Assembly: GCA_035455745.1 (NCBI GenBank)
Contig: DATIEP010000088.1
Location: forward strand, 62,001 to 126,000
Length of the DNA: 64,000 bases
Source: JADGGM01 sp027307005
Lineage (GTDB): Bacteria > Gemmatimonadota > Gemmatimonadetes > Gemmatimonadales > Gemmatimonadaceae
Direction: 5' to 3'
The notes below the pieces were generated by a model. It saw only the letters and a list, made by a program, of their open reading frames with translations, did not search any database and was not told where the DNA came from. Of this stretch, positions 57,535 through 64,000 are shown piece by piece; positions within the stretch are counted from its first letter, which is position 1; every line of letters begins with the position of its first letter. The position numbers were made by a program, and so were the translations under genes.

Positions 57535-58584
57535 CTACAACTCACTATTGACGTACACATCTTCCGTGAGCGACTCGAGCGCCGGCTCGGGGCTCGCGTC
57601 GGCGTAATTCCACGCGTCTTCGACGATGCCTTTGATCTCCTCGTCCAGCGCGGACATGTCCTGGTCGGACCACTCGCCGTGGCGTTCCATCTCGCCGCGC
57701 AGCAGGGTGATCGGGTCACGCTTCATGTGCTCTTCCAGTTCTTCTTTCGTGCGGTAGGTGCCGCTCACGGCATCGGACATCGAGTGACCCATGAAGCGAT
57801 ACGTGCGCACTTCGATGAGCGTGGGCGTGTGGTCGTTGCGCGCCCGTTGGGCGGCGCGCATCACGGCCTCACGGACGGCGAACACTTCCTGGCCGTCCAC
57901 GACTTCGTTGGGCATGTCGTATGAACACGCGCGCTCGGCGATGTCGTTGATGGCCGACGCCCGCTCGAGCGCAGTGCCCATGCCGTAGCGATTGTTCTCG
58001 ATGAGGTAAATCACCGGAAGCTTCCACAACGCCGCCATGTTGAGCGCTTCGTGGAACGCGCCGCCGTTGACCGCCGCCTCACCGAAAAAGCACAGGCACA
58101 CCTGATCGCCGCCGCGATACTTGATCGCGAACCCGACGCCGGTGGCGAGCGGAATGTGTCCGCCCACGATGCCGTGGCCGCCCAGGAAATTGACGTTGCG
58201 GTCGAACACGTGCATCGAGCCGCCCTTGCCTTTGGAGCATCCGTCCGAGCGGCCGAAGAGCTCGGCCATGATCGCGCGCGGCGGTACACCGCGGGCCAGC
58301 GCCTGGCCGTGGTCGCGATAGCTCGCGATCACGTAATCGTCGTCGCGCAGCGCCGAGATGGCGCCGACGCCCACGGCTTCCTGGCCGATGTAGAGGTGGC
58401 AGAATCCACCGATCTTGCCGAGTGCGTAGGCTTCGGCGCACCGCTCCTCGAACCGGCGGATGAGCAGCATCTCTCGGAGCAGGGCTGTGCGGCTGGGCGC
58501 AGCCGACTGTTCCGTTAGGCGCGCGGATCCGGGCTCCGGCGGAGCGGCGATGGTGACGGACGAGTCAGACTTCTTCTTGGGCAT
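57535..58584 (-). CDS. pdhA: Pyruvate dehydrogenase E1 component subunit alpha
   Basis: 349 residues. The thiamine-diphosphate motif appears in FGEAAVNGGAFHEALNMAAL (GD..N type, here GEAAVNGG), with the phosphorylation-loop region YRFMGHSMSDAVSGTYRTKE and the opening LLREMLLIRRFEERCAEAYA, all family hallmarks. It pairs with pdhB (three-base gap). The N-terminal 30 residues are low-complexity. The cluster order alpha-beta-E2-E3-lipB, followed upstream by lipA, groups the entire complex and its cofactor supply. Confidence 0.95.
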   Translation of the reverse strand: MPKKKSDSSVTIAAPPEPGSARLTEQSAAPSRTALLREMLLIRRFEERCAEAYALGKIGGFCHLYIGQEAVGVGAISALRDDDYVIASYRDHGQALARGVPPRAIMAELFGRSDGCSKGKGGSMHVFDRNVNFLGGHGIVGGHIPLATGVGFAIKYRGGDQVCLCFFGEAAVNGGAFHEALNMAALWKLPVIYLIENNRYGMGTALERASAINDIAERACSYDMPNEVVDGQEVFAVREAVMRAAQRARNDHTPTLIEVRTYRFMGHSMSDAVSGTYRTKEELEEHMKRDPITLLRGEMERHGEWSDQDMSALDEEIKGIVEDAWNYADASPEPALESLTEDVYVNSEL

Positions 58585-58650
58585 TCGAGGCGGCGGCGAA
58601 GAACGGGAAACGGTGTGGCTGATCCGCGCGGTGGCGCGGCTGGAACGCGC

Positions 58651-59559
58651 TCACGCCGTGAGACTCTGGACCTGCTCCCACGCGTGATAACTCGACCGGA
58701 CTAACGGACCGGACTCGACGTGGCGATAGCCCATCGCGAGCCCCGTCTCGCGCAGCGCCCGAAACTCCTCGGGCGTGTAGTAGCGGTCGAGCGGAATGTG
58801 TTGGGCCGATGGACGCAGGTACTGGCCGAGGGTGAGAATGTCGACGTCGACGGTCCGCAGCTCGCGCATGGTGTGCTCGACCTCCGGAATCGTCTCCCCC
58901 ATGCCGAGGATGATGCCGGTCTTGGTCGGAATGTGCGGAGCAATCGTTTTCACGAACCGGAAAATGCGCAGCACCCGTTCGTAGCGGCCGCCGGGGCGAC
59001 ACCGCTTGTACAGCCGCGGCACCGTTTCCGTGTTGTGATTGTAGATGTCCGGCTCTGCGTCGAGAACGGTTCGAATCGCGTCTTCATCGCCTTGAAAATC
59101 AGGCACCAGCACCTCGACCGAGCAGTCGGGCAAGCGCTGTTTGATCTGACGGATGGTTTCGGCGAAGATGGCGGCGCCGAAGTCCGGCAGGTCGTCGCGA
59201 TCGACCGACGTGATCACGACGTGTCGCAAACGCATTTGCTCGACGGCAGCCGCCACGCGCGACGGTTCCTCGATGTCGTACACGGGCGGACGTCCATGCG
59301 ACACCGCGCAGTACGCACAATTTCGCGTGCAGACGTCGCCGAGAATCATGAACGTGGCCGTGCCGTGCTCCCAGCATTCGCCGACGTTCGGGCAGTGCGC
59401 TTCCTCGCAGACGGTATGCAGGCCAAGCTCGCGCATGAGCGCGCCCAGGCGCTGGTAGTTCTCCCCGCCCGGAGCGCGCACCTTGAGCCAGGGTGGCTTG
59501 CGGTCCGGGAGGGGGGCAGCGGAATGGCGCCCCATGATCTGGTACAGCGTATCCGTCAT
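58651..59559 (-). CDS. lipA: Lipoyl synthase
   Basis: Radical-SAM enzyme that inserts two sulfurs into octanoyl groups. 302 residues from ATG 59557-59559 (MTDTLYQIMG); a longer in-frame opening is less like the family. Auxiliary cluster cysteines C51, C56, C62 (CEEAHCPNVGEC) and radical-SAM cysteines C77, C81, C84 (CTRNCAYC) are present, as are DRDDLPDFGAAIFAETIRQI and the RSSYHA ending that supplies the final serine ligand. It works with lipB and E2 in the same minus-strand cluster; the gap to pdhA is 66 bases. Confidence 0.97.
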   Translation of the reverse strand: MTDTLYQIMGRHSAAPLPDRKPPWLKVRAPGGENYQRLGALMRELGLHTVCEEAHCPNVGECWEHGTATFMILGDVCTRNCAYCAVSHGRPPVYDIEEPSRVAAAVEQMRLRHVVITSVDRDDLPDFGAAIFAETIRQIKQRLPDCSVEVLVPDFQGDEDAIRTVLDAEPDIYNHNTETVPRLYKRCRPGGRYERVLRIFRFVKTIAPHIPTKTGIILGMGETIPEVEHTMRELRTVDVDILTLGQYLRPSAQHIPLDRYYTPEEFRALRETGLAMGYRHVESGPLVRSSYHAWEQVQSLTA

Positions 59560-59693
59560 TCGATTTGGTATGCAGTTCTGTCTGCGCCGGCCGCCGCGCA
59601 AGCCGCATTCGGCACGTCAGATACGACGATCGGTGGCTCGGCAAACCTACCCGTTTGGCCAGGTCCGTGGAAGTGGAGCCACTATCAAACTGA

Positions 59694-60824
59694 CTATTTG
59701 AGGGTTACTCTGGATCCCTCGAACCGCTCGACCGAAAACGGACTCAGGTCCAAACTCGGCGTCTCGCCAGACGCGAGCGCCGCGACGCACTCTCCAGTCA
59801 GCGGTCCAAGGAGAATTCCGTTCCGGGAGTGGCCGCAGGCGTAGAGGAGCGTCGGATAGTCCGGATCGCGACCCAGGATCGGGAGCAAGTCGGGGGTTAC
59901 TGGACGGAGCCCGCTCCATCGCTCGAGCGGTCGCGCGTCGCCCAAGGTCGGCGACACCCGCTTCGCCACCTCGGCGAGCGTGCGCATTCCTTCCGGCGTC
60001 GTCCCGGTCGAAAAGCCCACGTGCTCCATGGTCGATCCAACCACGGTCAGCGAGCTCGACCTCGGTACCACGTAGCCATCGCCAGCGTACGTCACGTGGC
60101 GAACGGGAGTTGCGCCCAACGACATCATCTGGCCGCGGACCGGCTCGATGGGAATGCTTCGCGGGAGACCGTCTACCCCCGGTGACCACGCGCCGGCCGC
60201 GAGCACCAGCTTGGATGCAATCATTGTTCTGCCGGAGGCGAGCTCGACCCACGGTCGCTCGTTCTCGAGGTCGATCGAGGTGACGCGATCGTGGATGATC
60301 GTGACGCTCGAGGTGGCTTCTACCATCTCGCGGAGAACGCGCAGGAGCGCGACATTGTCCACGGCGCCGTCGCCCGGATGCAGGACGGCGCCAACGGCAG
60401 TGCCGATTGCGGGTTCGAGCGCGTGCAGTTCCTCGGGCGTCAGCCACTGTCCGCCCAGCGACGCGAGGGTGCTCCGCTTGCCGTGAGCTTGTTGTTCGTC
60501 GAACATCAGCTCGAGGATGCCTTCGCGGTTCAGCGAAACGATGGTGCCTGTAACTTCAGCCAGCGCTTCGATGTAACTCGGATACAGATCGCGCGCGGCG
60601 AGCGCGAATGCGTGCGCGGGACCTTCGGCGCGCTCGACGCTCGGTGCCAGCATGCCGGCGGCGGCGCGCGACGCTTCGCCGGCGTTGTGATCGGCGACGA
60701 TGGAAACGTCGGCGCCACGGGCCGCGAGTGCGGCGCCCGTGGCGAGGCCAACCAGGCCGCCGCCGATGATGATTACGTCGCCCCCCCGCAGCAGGGCGGG
60801 GTGGCCTTCAGTTGGATACGTCAT
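59694..60824 (-). CDS. thiO: FAD-dependent amino-acid oxidase, ThiO (glycine oxidase)-like
   Basis: 376 residues of the DAO family. The FAD-binding GGGLVG motif lies at about residues 21-26 (VIIIGGGLVGLATGAALAA) and GEASRAAAGMLAPSVERAEG is the ThiO-type continuation. The C-terminal active-site region is RWSGLRPVTPDLLPILGRDP and CGHSRNGILLGPLTGE. Glycine oxidase ThiO makes iminoglycine for thiazole synthesis. No other thi gene is adjacent and I saw no TPP riboswitch in the 100 bases upstream, so a general amino-acid oxidase is also possible. Confidence 0.82.
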   Translation of the reverse strand: MTYPTEGHPALLRGGDVIIIGGGLVGLATGAALAARGADVSIVADHNAGEASRAAAGMLAPSVERAEGPAHAFALAARDLYPSYIEALAEVTGTIVSLNREGILELMFDEQQAHGKRSTLASLGGQWLTPEELHALEPAIGTAVGAVLHPGDGAVDNVALLRVLREMVEATSSVTIIHDRVTSIDLENERPWVELASGRTMIASKLVLAAGAWSPGVDGLPRSIPIEPVRGQMMSLGATPVRHVTYAGDGYVVPRSSSLTVVGSTMEHVGFSTGTTPEGMRTLAEVAKRVSPTLGDARPLERWSGLRPVTPDLLPILGRDPDYPTLLYACGHSRNGILLGPLTGECVAALASGETPSLDLSPFSVERFEGSRVTLK

Positions 60825-60926
60825 GTTGTTCGAGTAGAGAACGCCGAACCTTGAAACCCCGGTGTGGCGCGGGTCGTAATGTGCGCAGAGACCGAGCCAT
60901 CGGTCGAACTCGTGGAGATTCCGATC

Positions 60927-61142
60927 ATGCTGCGAACCATCTTTTCCGTAGGCGCATTGGCGATTCTCGGGCTGATCGCGCTCAAGTTTGTCTTCGGCTT
61001 TTTTGGCGGCCTGGTTGCGATCGTGTTCTGGCTGTTGATTCTGGCGCTCAAGATCGCGATCGTCGGCGCGCTGATTTATCTGGTCGTGCGCATCGTCAGT
61101 CCGGAAACGGCGCGCCGGCTGCGCGAAAAGTTCAACGGCTGA
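60927..61142 (+). CDS. Small integral membrane protein, unknown
   Basis: 71 residues from ATG 60927 (MLRTIFSVGALAILGLIALK), which has GTGGAG upstream. Two hydrophobic segments (ILGLIALKFVFGFFGGLVAI and WLLILALKIAIVGALIYLVV) are followed by a short basic end RRLREKFNG. An upstream in-frame GTG/ATG region could add 21 residues that look non-native. I recognise no family. It is alone on the plus strand between two minus-strand transcription units. Confidence 0.6.
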   Translation: MLRTIFSVGALAILGLIALKFVFGFFGGLVAIVFWLLILALKIAIVGALIYLVVRIVSPETARRLREKFNG

Positions 61143-61158
61143 TCCGCGTTAGTCTTCA

Positions 61159-61192
61159 GGCCGGCCCGGCGCGCTTGCGCGTTGCGCCGGCC
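61159..61192. terminator. Possible bidirectional hairpin terminator
   Basis: GGCCGGC (61159-61165) pairs with GCCGGCC (61186-61192), and the 20-base interior contains GCGC repeats able to extend the stem. It sits between convergent genes. No T-run follows, so rho-independent function is uncertain. Confidence 0.4.
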
Positions 61193-61200
61193 GTGCACCG

Positions 61201-62172
61201 TCAGACTGTCTCGCGGCGCTCCAATCCCTCGACGACGCCCCACACCAACATCGGCACCATGAGCTCGTGGTGCCCAGTGATTTCGAAGCCCTGCCCACCC
61301 TCGAGCGTGGGGCGCTGAACAACGTTCACGCGCGGCCGATAATGGCGCGCCATGTCGAGATCGCAGGTGGTGAAGTTCGTTGGGCGGCCACGATCGAGAT
61401 TGCGTGCAATGGTGAGCGCCTTGAGGAACACCTCGGGCATCACGACGGCGCTGCCGATGTTGAGCACGACTCCGCCGTCGTGGAGTTCCGACACGGAAGC
61501 TGCCAACCGCCGAAAGTCGCGGTGGCTGGTGTCGCCGATGGCGGCGCCGCTGGCGGCCGGATGCTGATGGATGATTTCCGCGCCGATGGCGGCGTGCACC
61601 GTGAGCGGCACGCTCAGACTGTGCGCGCCGAGCAGCAGGGACAGCTCGGGGTGGGCAAGGGCCGGCTCGCCGGCCAGCGCACGTCCGAGCGCTTCGCCCA
61701 TGCCCCAGCCGTGCTCCATGCCTAACGCAAAGGCGTCGTTCATGCCGCGGCCGGTTTCGTCGGCCATGCCGAACGTGCCGTCGCGGAGCCCGGCTGCCAC
61801 GTCTTCCGATGTTCCTCCCCAGCGCGCGATCTCGTAGTCGTGGATGGCGGCCGATCCGTTCATCGCCAGGTGCGTGATGACGCGCCGGCGCATGAGGTCG
61901 AGCAGCAGCGGCGCGAGCCCGGTTTTTACCACGTGGCCGCCGATCATCACGAGGACGCCGCGGCGTCCAGCGGCCGCGACGATGGCATCGATCAGGCGAC
62001 GGAAGTCGCGCGCGACGAGCACGTCCGGCAGCGATTGAAGAAACGTCGCGAACGAACGCTCGACGCCGGCGCCTGAACGCGGTGGCGCCGCGAACTCGTC
62101 GGCGCGCACTTTGTTGGGCCGGCGTGCGATGGGAACGGTGCGGACGGCCGACAGGTCGGCCTCGCGCTTCAC
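61201..62172 (-). CDS. Deoxyhypusine-synthase-like conserved protein
   Basis: 323 residues from GTG 62170-62172, which overlaps the upstream stop (GTGA). The frame is open much further upstream, antisense to its own neighbour, so the coupled GTG is the better start. Conserved-looking blocks are VMIGGHVVKTGLAPLLLDLM, RRVITHLAMNGSAAIHDYEI, GGTSEDVAAGLRDGTFGMAD, GGVVLNIGSAVVMPEVFLKA and ITGHHELMVPMLVWGVVE. This Rossmann-like arrangement resembles the bacterial deoxyhypusine-synthase-like proteins, which act on substrates other than eIF5A. The activity here is unproven. It ends a minus operon behind a DUF3108-like gene and a glycosyltransferase. Confidence 0.6.
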   Translation of the reverse strand: MKREADLSAVRTVPIARRPNKVRADEFAAPPRSGAGVERSFATFLQSLPDVLVARDFRRLIDAIVAAAGRRGVLVMIGGHVVKTGLAPLLLDLMRRRVITHLAMNGSAAIHDYEIARWGGTSEDVAAGLRDGTFGMADETGRGMNDAFALGMEHGWGMGEALGRALAGEPALAHPELSLLLGAHSLSVPLTVHAAIGAEIIHQHPAASGAAIGDTSHRDFRRLAASVSELHDGGVVLNIGSAVVMPEVFLKALTIARNLDRGRPTNFTTCDLDMARHYRPRVNVVQRPTLEGGQGFEITGHHELMVPMLVWGVVEGLERRETV

Positions 62173-63002
62173 CGGTCCTCCGCGGTCTCCGTGATCGGCG
62201 GCTGGTACGATTGCAGGTAGAGATCGAGGGTTCTCAACACGGGCACCTTGGCTTTCATCTGGACAACAATGTGCCGCGGATCGTCGCTCAGCCAGATCTC
62301 GGCCTCGCCGCCCTCGGAGAACAACCCCTGCGACTTGATGATCGGTTGGATGACGATTGCGTCGAACGTGCCGGCCGGTACCGTGACGCGCTCCTTCCGC
62401 AGCACCTTCACGATTACTGGGTTCTTCTCGGGGCGGAAATAACGGTTGAGCGTGTACGTCTTTCCCACCTCGAGCGGCAGCGTACGCACAAAGTAGAGGA
62501 ACGACCCGTCGTCCAACGGATTCGAAACGCTCGGCATCACCGGATAGCCCTGTTGCTGCATCTCGGACTTCTCGGGCCAGATCTGGTAGCTCCGCTGCTT
62601 TTCGTAATTCACTTCGTGGATTTTCTGGACGAATCGGCGCGACGAGAGTGTCGCGGTGTCGAACCAGCTTTCGAGCACGTCGTGCACCTTGAACATCAGG
62701 AAGCCGCCATCGACGGTGAACAGCGAGTGGTAGGTCGGGTGTCCGTCCACCGTGTCGATGCCGACGATGTGCATGTCGCCGCTGCCCACCTTTGCTCCGC
62801 CAACGGCCACCGTGTACGTCGACTTTTCTCCGACACCGAATGGACGCGGTGTGGAGTCGCTGAGCGCCGCGGATGGCGCCGGTTGCGTCGCGGCGGGCGA
62901 CGTCGGTTGCGCCGCCGGCGCCGCCGCGATAAATGCGCAAGCGCCGAGTACCGCACCGATCGTCGCGGTGCGGCGCCGGAGTCGCGCGGCCCGGATTGTC
63001 AT
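62169..63002 (-). CDS. Exported DUF3108-like protein
   Basis: 277 residues from ATG 63000-63002, overlapping the glycosyltransferase stop (ATGA). A signal peptide (TATIGAVLGACAFIAAAPAA) and Pro/Ala linker precede a beta-rich domain: RPFGVGEKSTYTVAVGGAKV, GHPTYHSLFTVDGGFLMFKV, DDGSFLYFVRTLPLEVGKTY and IIKSQGLFSEGGEAEIWLSD. This pattern is that of DUF3108 periplasmic proteins, which have a lipocalin- or VioE/LolA-like character. Role unknown. It overlaps the deoxyhypusine-synthase-like gene by four bases. Confidence 0.8.
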   Translation of the reverse strand: MTIRAARLRRRTATIGAVLGACAFIAAAPAAQPTSPAATQPAPSAALSDSTPRPFGVGEKSTYTVAVGGAKVGSGDMHIVGIDTVDGHPTYHSLFTVDGGFLMFKVHDVLESWFDTATLSSRRFVQKIHEVNYEKQRSYQIWPEKSEMQQQGYPVMPSVSNPLDDGSFLYFVRTLPLEVGKTYTLNRYFRPEKNPVIVKVLRKERVTVPAGTFDAIVIQPIIKSQGLFSEGGEAEIWLSDDPRHIVVQMKAKVPVLRTLDLYLQSYQPPITETAEDR

Positions 63003-63748
63003 GTCGAAGGGCTCGTCGCGCGACGGCGCCGACTTGCCCAACCGAAGCGGTAGAGGTCCAACGCCGCCGCGAGCGGCCGAACGCGCGACGCGCGCGGTCT
63101 GAGATCGTATCGCGCATCCAGCGTGACGGTTTCCACGCGGCGCGCCAGGCGGGTGGTCTTGACTAACAGTTCGACGTTGGCCGCCCAACCGCTCCACTGC
63201 ACGATCGGCGCATCGCCGGCATCGCGAATGACATCGCGCAGGACCGAGATGCGGAACAATCGAAACGTGCCGAATGGATCGGTGACGCCGGCTACCTTGA
63301 GGAACGGTCGGACGACCCACGGCGCGAGGAGGCGCAGGCGACGCACCGCCACGGGGACGCGCGGCGATGGCGGCTGCTCCGCGATGACCACGTCGGCGCC
63401 GCCCTCGAAGCGCTTGATCAGCTCCGGCAGGTGCTGCGGCTGGTCGGTGAAGTCGCCTTGCATGAAGATGGCGGCGTCACGGCGGGGATAGCGCGTCCGC
63501 TTGGCGGCCGTGCGGGCTAACGTGTCGAGCGCACTCGCGTAGCCGCGACACTGATCGTTCCGGAGGATCGTGAGCGGCAGCACGTCGGCGTACGGCTTGA
63601 GCGTGTCGGTGGTGGCGTCGGTGCTGCCATCGTCGAGCACGATCAACTCGTATTCGCGCGGATGCTCCTCCAGCACCTTGCGGATGCGCCAGAGCAGCAG
63701 GCCAATGGTGGGCGCTTCGTCGAACGCCGGGATGCAGATGTATAGCAT
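62999..63748 (-). CDS. Family 2 glycosyltransferase
   Basis: 249 residues from ATG 63746-63748. The GT-A fold opening MLYICIPAFDEAPTIGLLLW, nucleotide-binding LIVLDDGSTDATTDTLKPYA and the acidic motif FMQGDFTDQPQHLPELI are present. Dolichyl-phosphate-mannose-synthase-like proteins are the closest family. There is no C-terminal membrane segment, so it is a soluble transferase acting on a lipid-linked acceptor at the inner membrane. The frame extends 21 codons upstream, but the GT domain starts at the chosen ATG. First gene of a three-gene overlapping minus operon. Confidence 0.88.
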   Translation of the reverse strand: MLYICIPAFDEAPTIGLLLWRIRKVLEEHPREYELIVLDDGSTDATTDTLKPYADVLPLTILRNDQCRGYASALDTLARTAAKRTRYPRRDAAIFMQGDFTDQPQHLPELIKRFEGGADVVIAEQPPSPRVPVAVRRLRLLAPWVVRPFLKVAGVTDPFGTFRLFRISVLRDVIRDAGDAPIVQWSGWAANVELLVKTTRLARRVETVTLDARYDLRPRASRVRPLAAALDLYRFGWASRRRRATSPST

Positions 63749-64000
63749 GGTCTCTATGAATGATACCGCGAAGCAGCCGGTGCGGTTCCCACTCGCACGA
63801 CCGTTCGGCATCGGAGCACGAGGCGACGGCGCAAGATGCCCCGGCTTCTTAGGAAATGCAAAGGACGGCGAGTGTGTTCCGCATCACGCTGGCACTCGGG
63901 CGCGCAGAGTGCCGCCATGCACGTGGACTGGCCGAATTGCCCGCGTGCCGTTAAGTCGTCACACAAGGATGGGCCCGCGGCCCGCGCCGTGCGAACAGGG
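63749..64000. other. Window end, no gene recognised
   Basis: Upstream of the glycosyltransferase start. A 70-codon minus-strand frame (63754-63966) is Arg/Ser-rich without any recognisable feature. I see no RNA gene, repeat or clear promoter. Confidence 0.5.

Noticed and set aside
60825..60926. TPP riboswitch upstream of the ThiO-like gene
   Set aside because: The leader is only about 100 bases and lacks the conserved CUGAGA and other thi-box sequence.
63754..63966. 70-codon minus-strand frame near the window end
   Set aside because: Arg/Ser-rich, no ribosome-binding site, no recognisable sequence; likely chance.

Overview
The window is high-GC, gene-dense bacterial chromosome from a Gram-negative (diderm) organism. 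It carries KDO transferase, an Mla-type lipid transport module, two SusC/SusD-type outer-membrane pairs and many Sec-exported or lipoprotein products. SusC/RagA receptors in a very GC-rich background, AQQ/AQA signal-peptide endings and the dnaE-accA-ricT-metG neighbourhood point to Gemmatimonadota (Gemmatimonadaceae-like). This assignment is inference; no rRNA gene is present. I saw no tRNA, rRNA, CRISPR, insertion sequence or phage gene.

Layout. 1-389: fragment of an exported carboxypeptidase-regulatory-like protein (minus). 0.5-4.4 kb: an overlapping operon mlaE-mlaF-mlaD-Nudix-AraC-type regulator. 4.4-9.5 kb: F1 ATP synthase genes atpA-G-D-C without Fo or delta genes, read from a promoter that overlaps a CRP-like palindrome, followed by an outer-membrane protein and a terminator. 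9.6-13.2 kb: a lone receiver protein converging on a minus-strand set (beta-propeller, DsbA-like lipoprotein, waaA). 13.4-18.5 kb: SusC/SusD pair 1 with its own promoter, long leader and terminator, then two small lipoprotein genes.

19.7-31.7 kb is the most interesting part. It is one run of ten plus-strand genes: two paralogous beta-barrel plus coiled-coil outer-membrane proteins, a periplasmic coiled-coil protein, two large TPR proteins, another coiled-coil protein, one ExbB/TolQ-type and two ExbD/TolR-type proton-channel subunits, and an inner-membrane protein with a TonB-like/AgmX-type tail. The composition matches the Agl motor (one TolQ plus two TolR homologues) and Glt/Nfs envelope complex of Myxococcus. 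I propose a proton-driven trans-envelope machine; its cargo is unknown. TPM, nucleotidyltransferase, a second AgmX-tail lipoprotein, LemA and an M23 peptidase follow (31.7-35.0 kb).

35.3-40.0 kb: SusC/SusD pair 2. 40.0-41.4 kb: an orphan plug-domain lipoprotein and a membrane-anchored M23 peptidase (minus). 41.6-48.8 kb: metG, ricT, accA, dnaE (minus). 49.1-52.9 kb: a HEXXH aminopeptidase converging on a UvrD/PcrA helicase and an MsrP-like molybdoenzyme. 53.0-59.6 kb: lipB, lpdA, E2, E1-beta, E1-alpha, lipA, a self-sufficient pyruvate dehydrogenase and lipoylation cluster. 59.7-63.7 kb: ThiO-like oxidase, a small membrane protein, and a minus operon of glycosyltransferase, DUF3108-like protein and a deoxyhypusine-synthase-like protein.

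Cutting across all genes, the heptamer GTTAGGC (or GCCTAAC) occurs at least 71 times by eye. It is mostly read as Leu-Gly (TTA-GGC) or Pro-Asn (CCT-AAC), although TTA and AT-rich codons are otherwise scarce, and it twice supplies both stop codons of a convergent gene pair.
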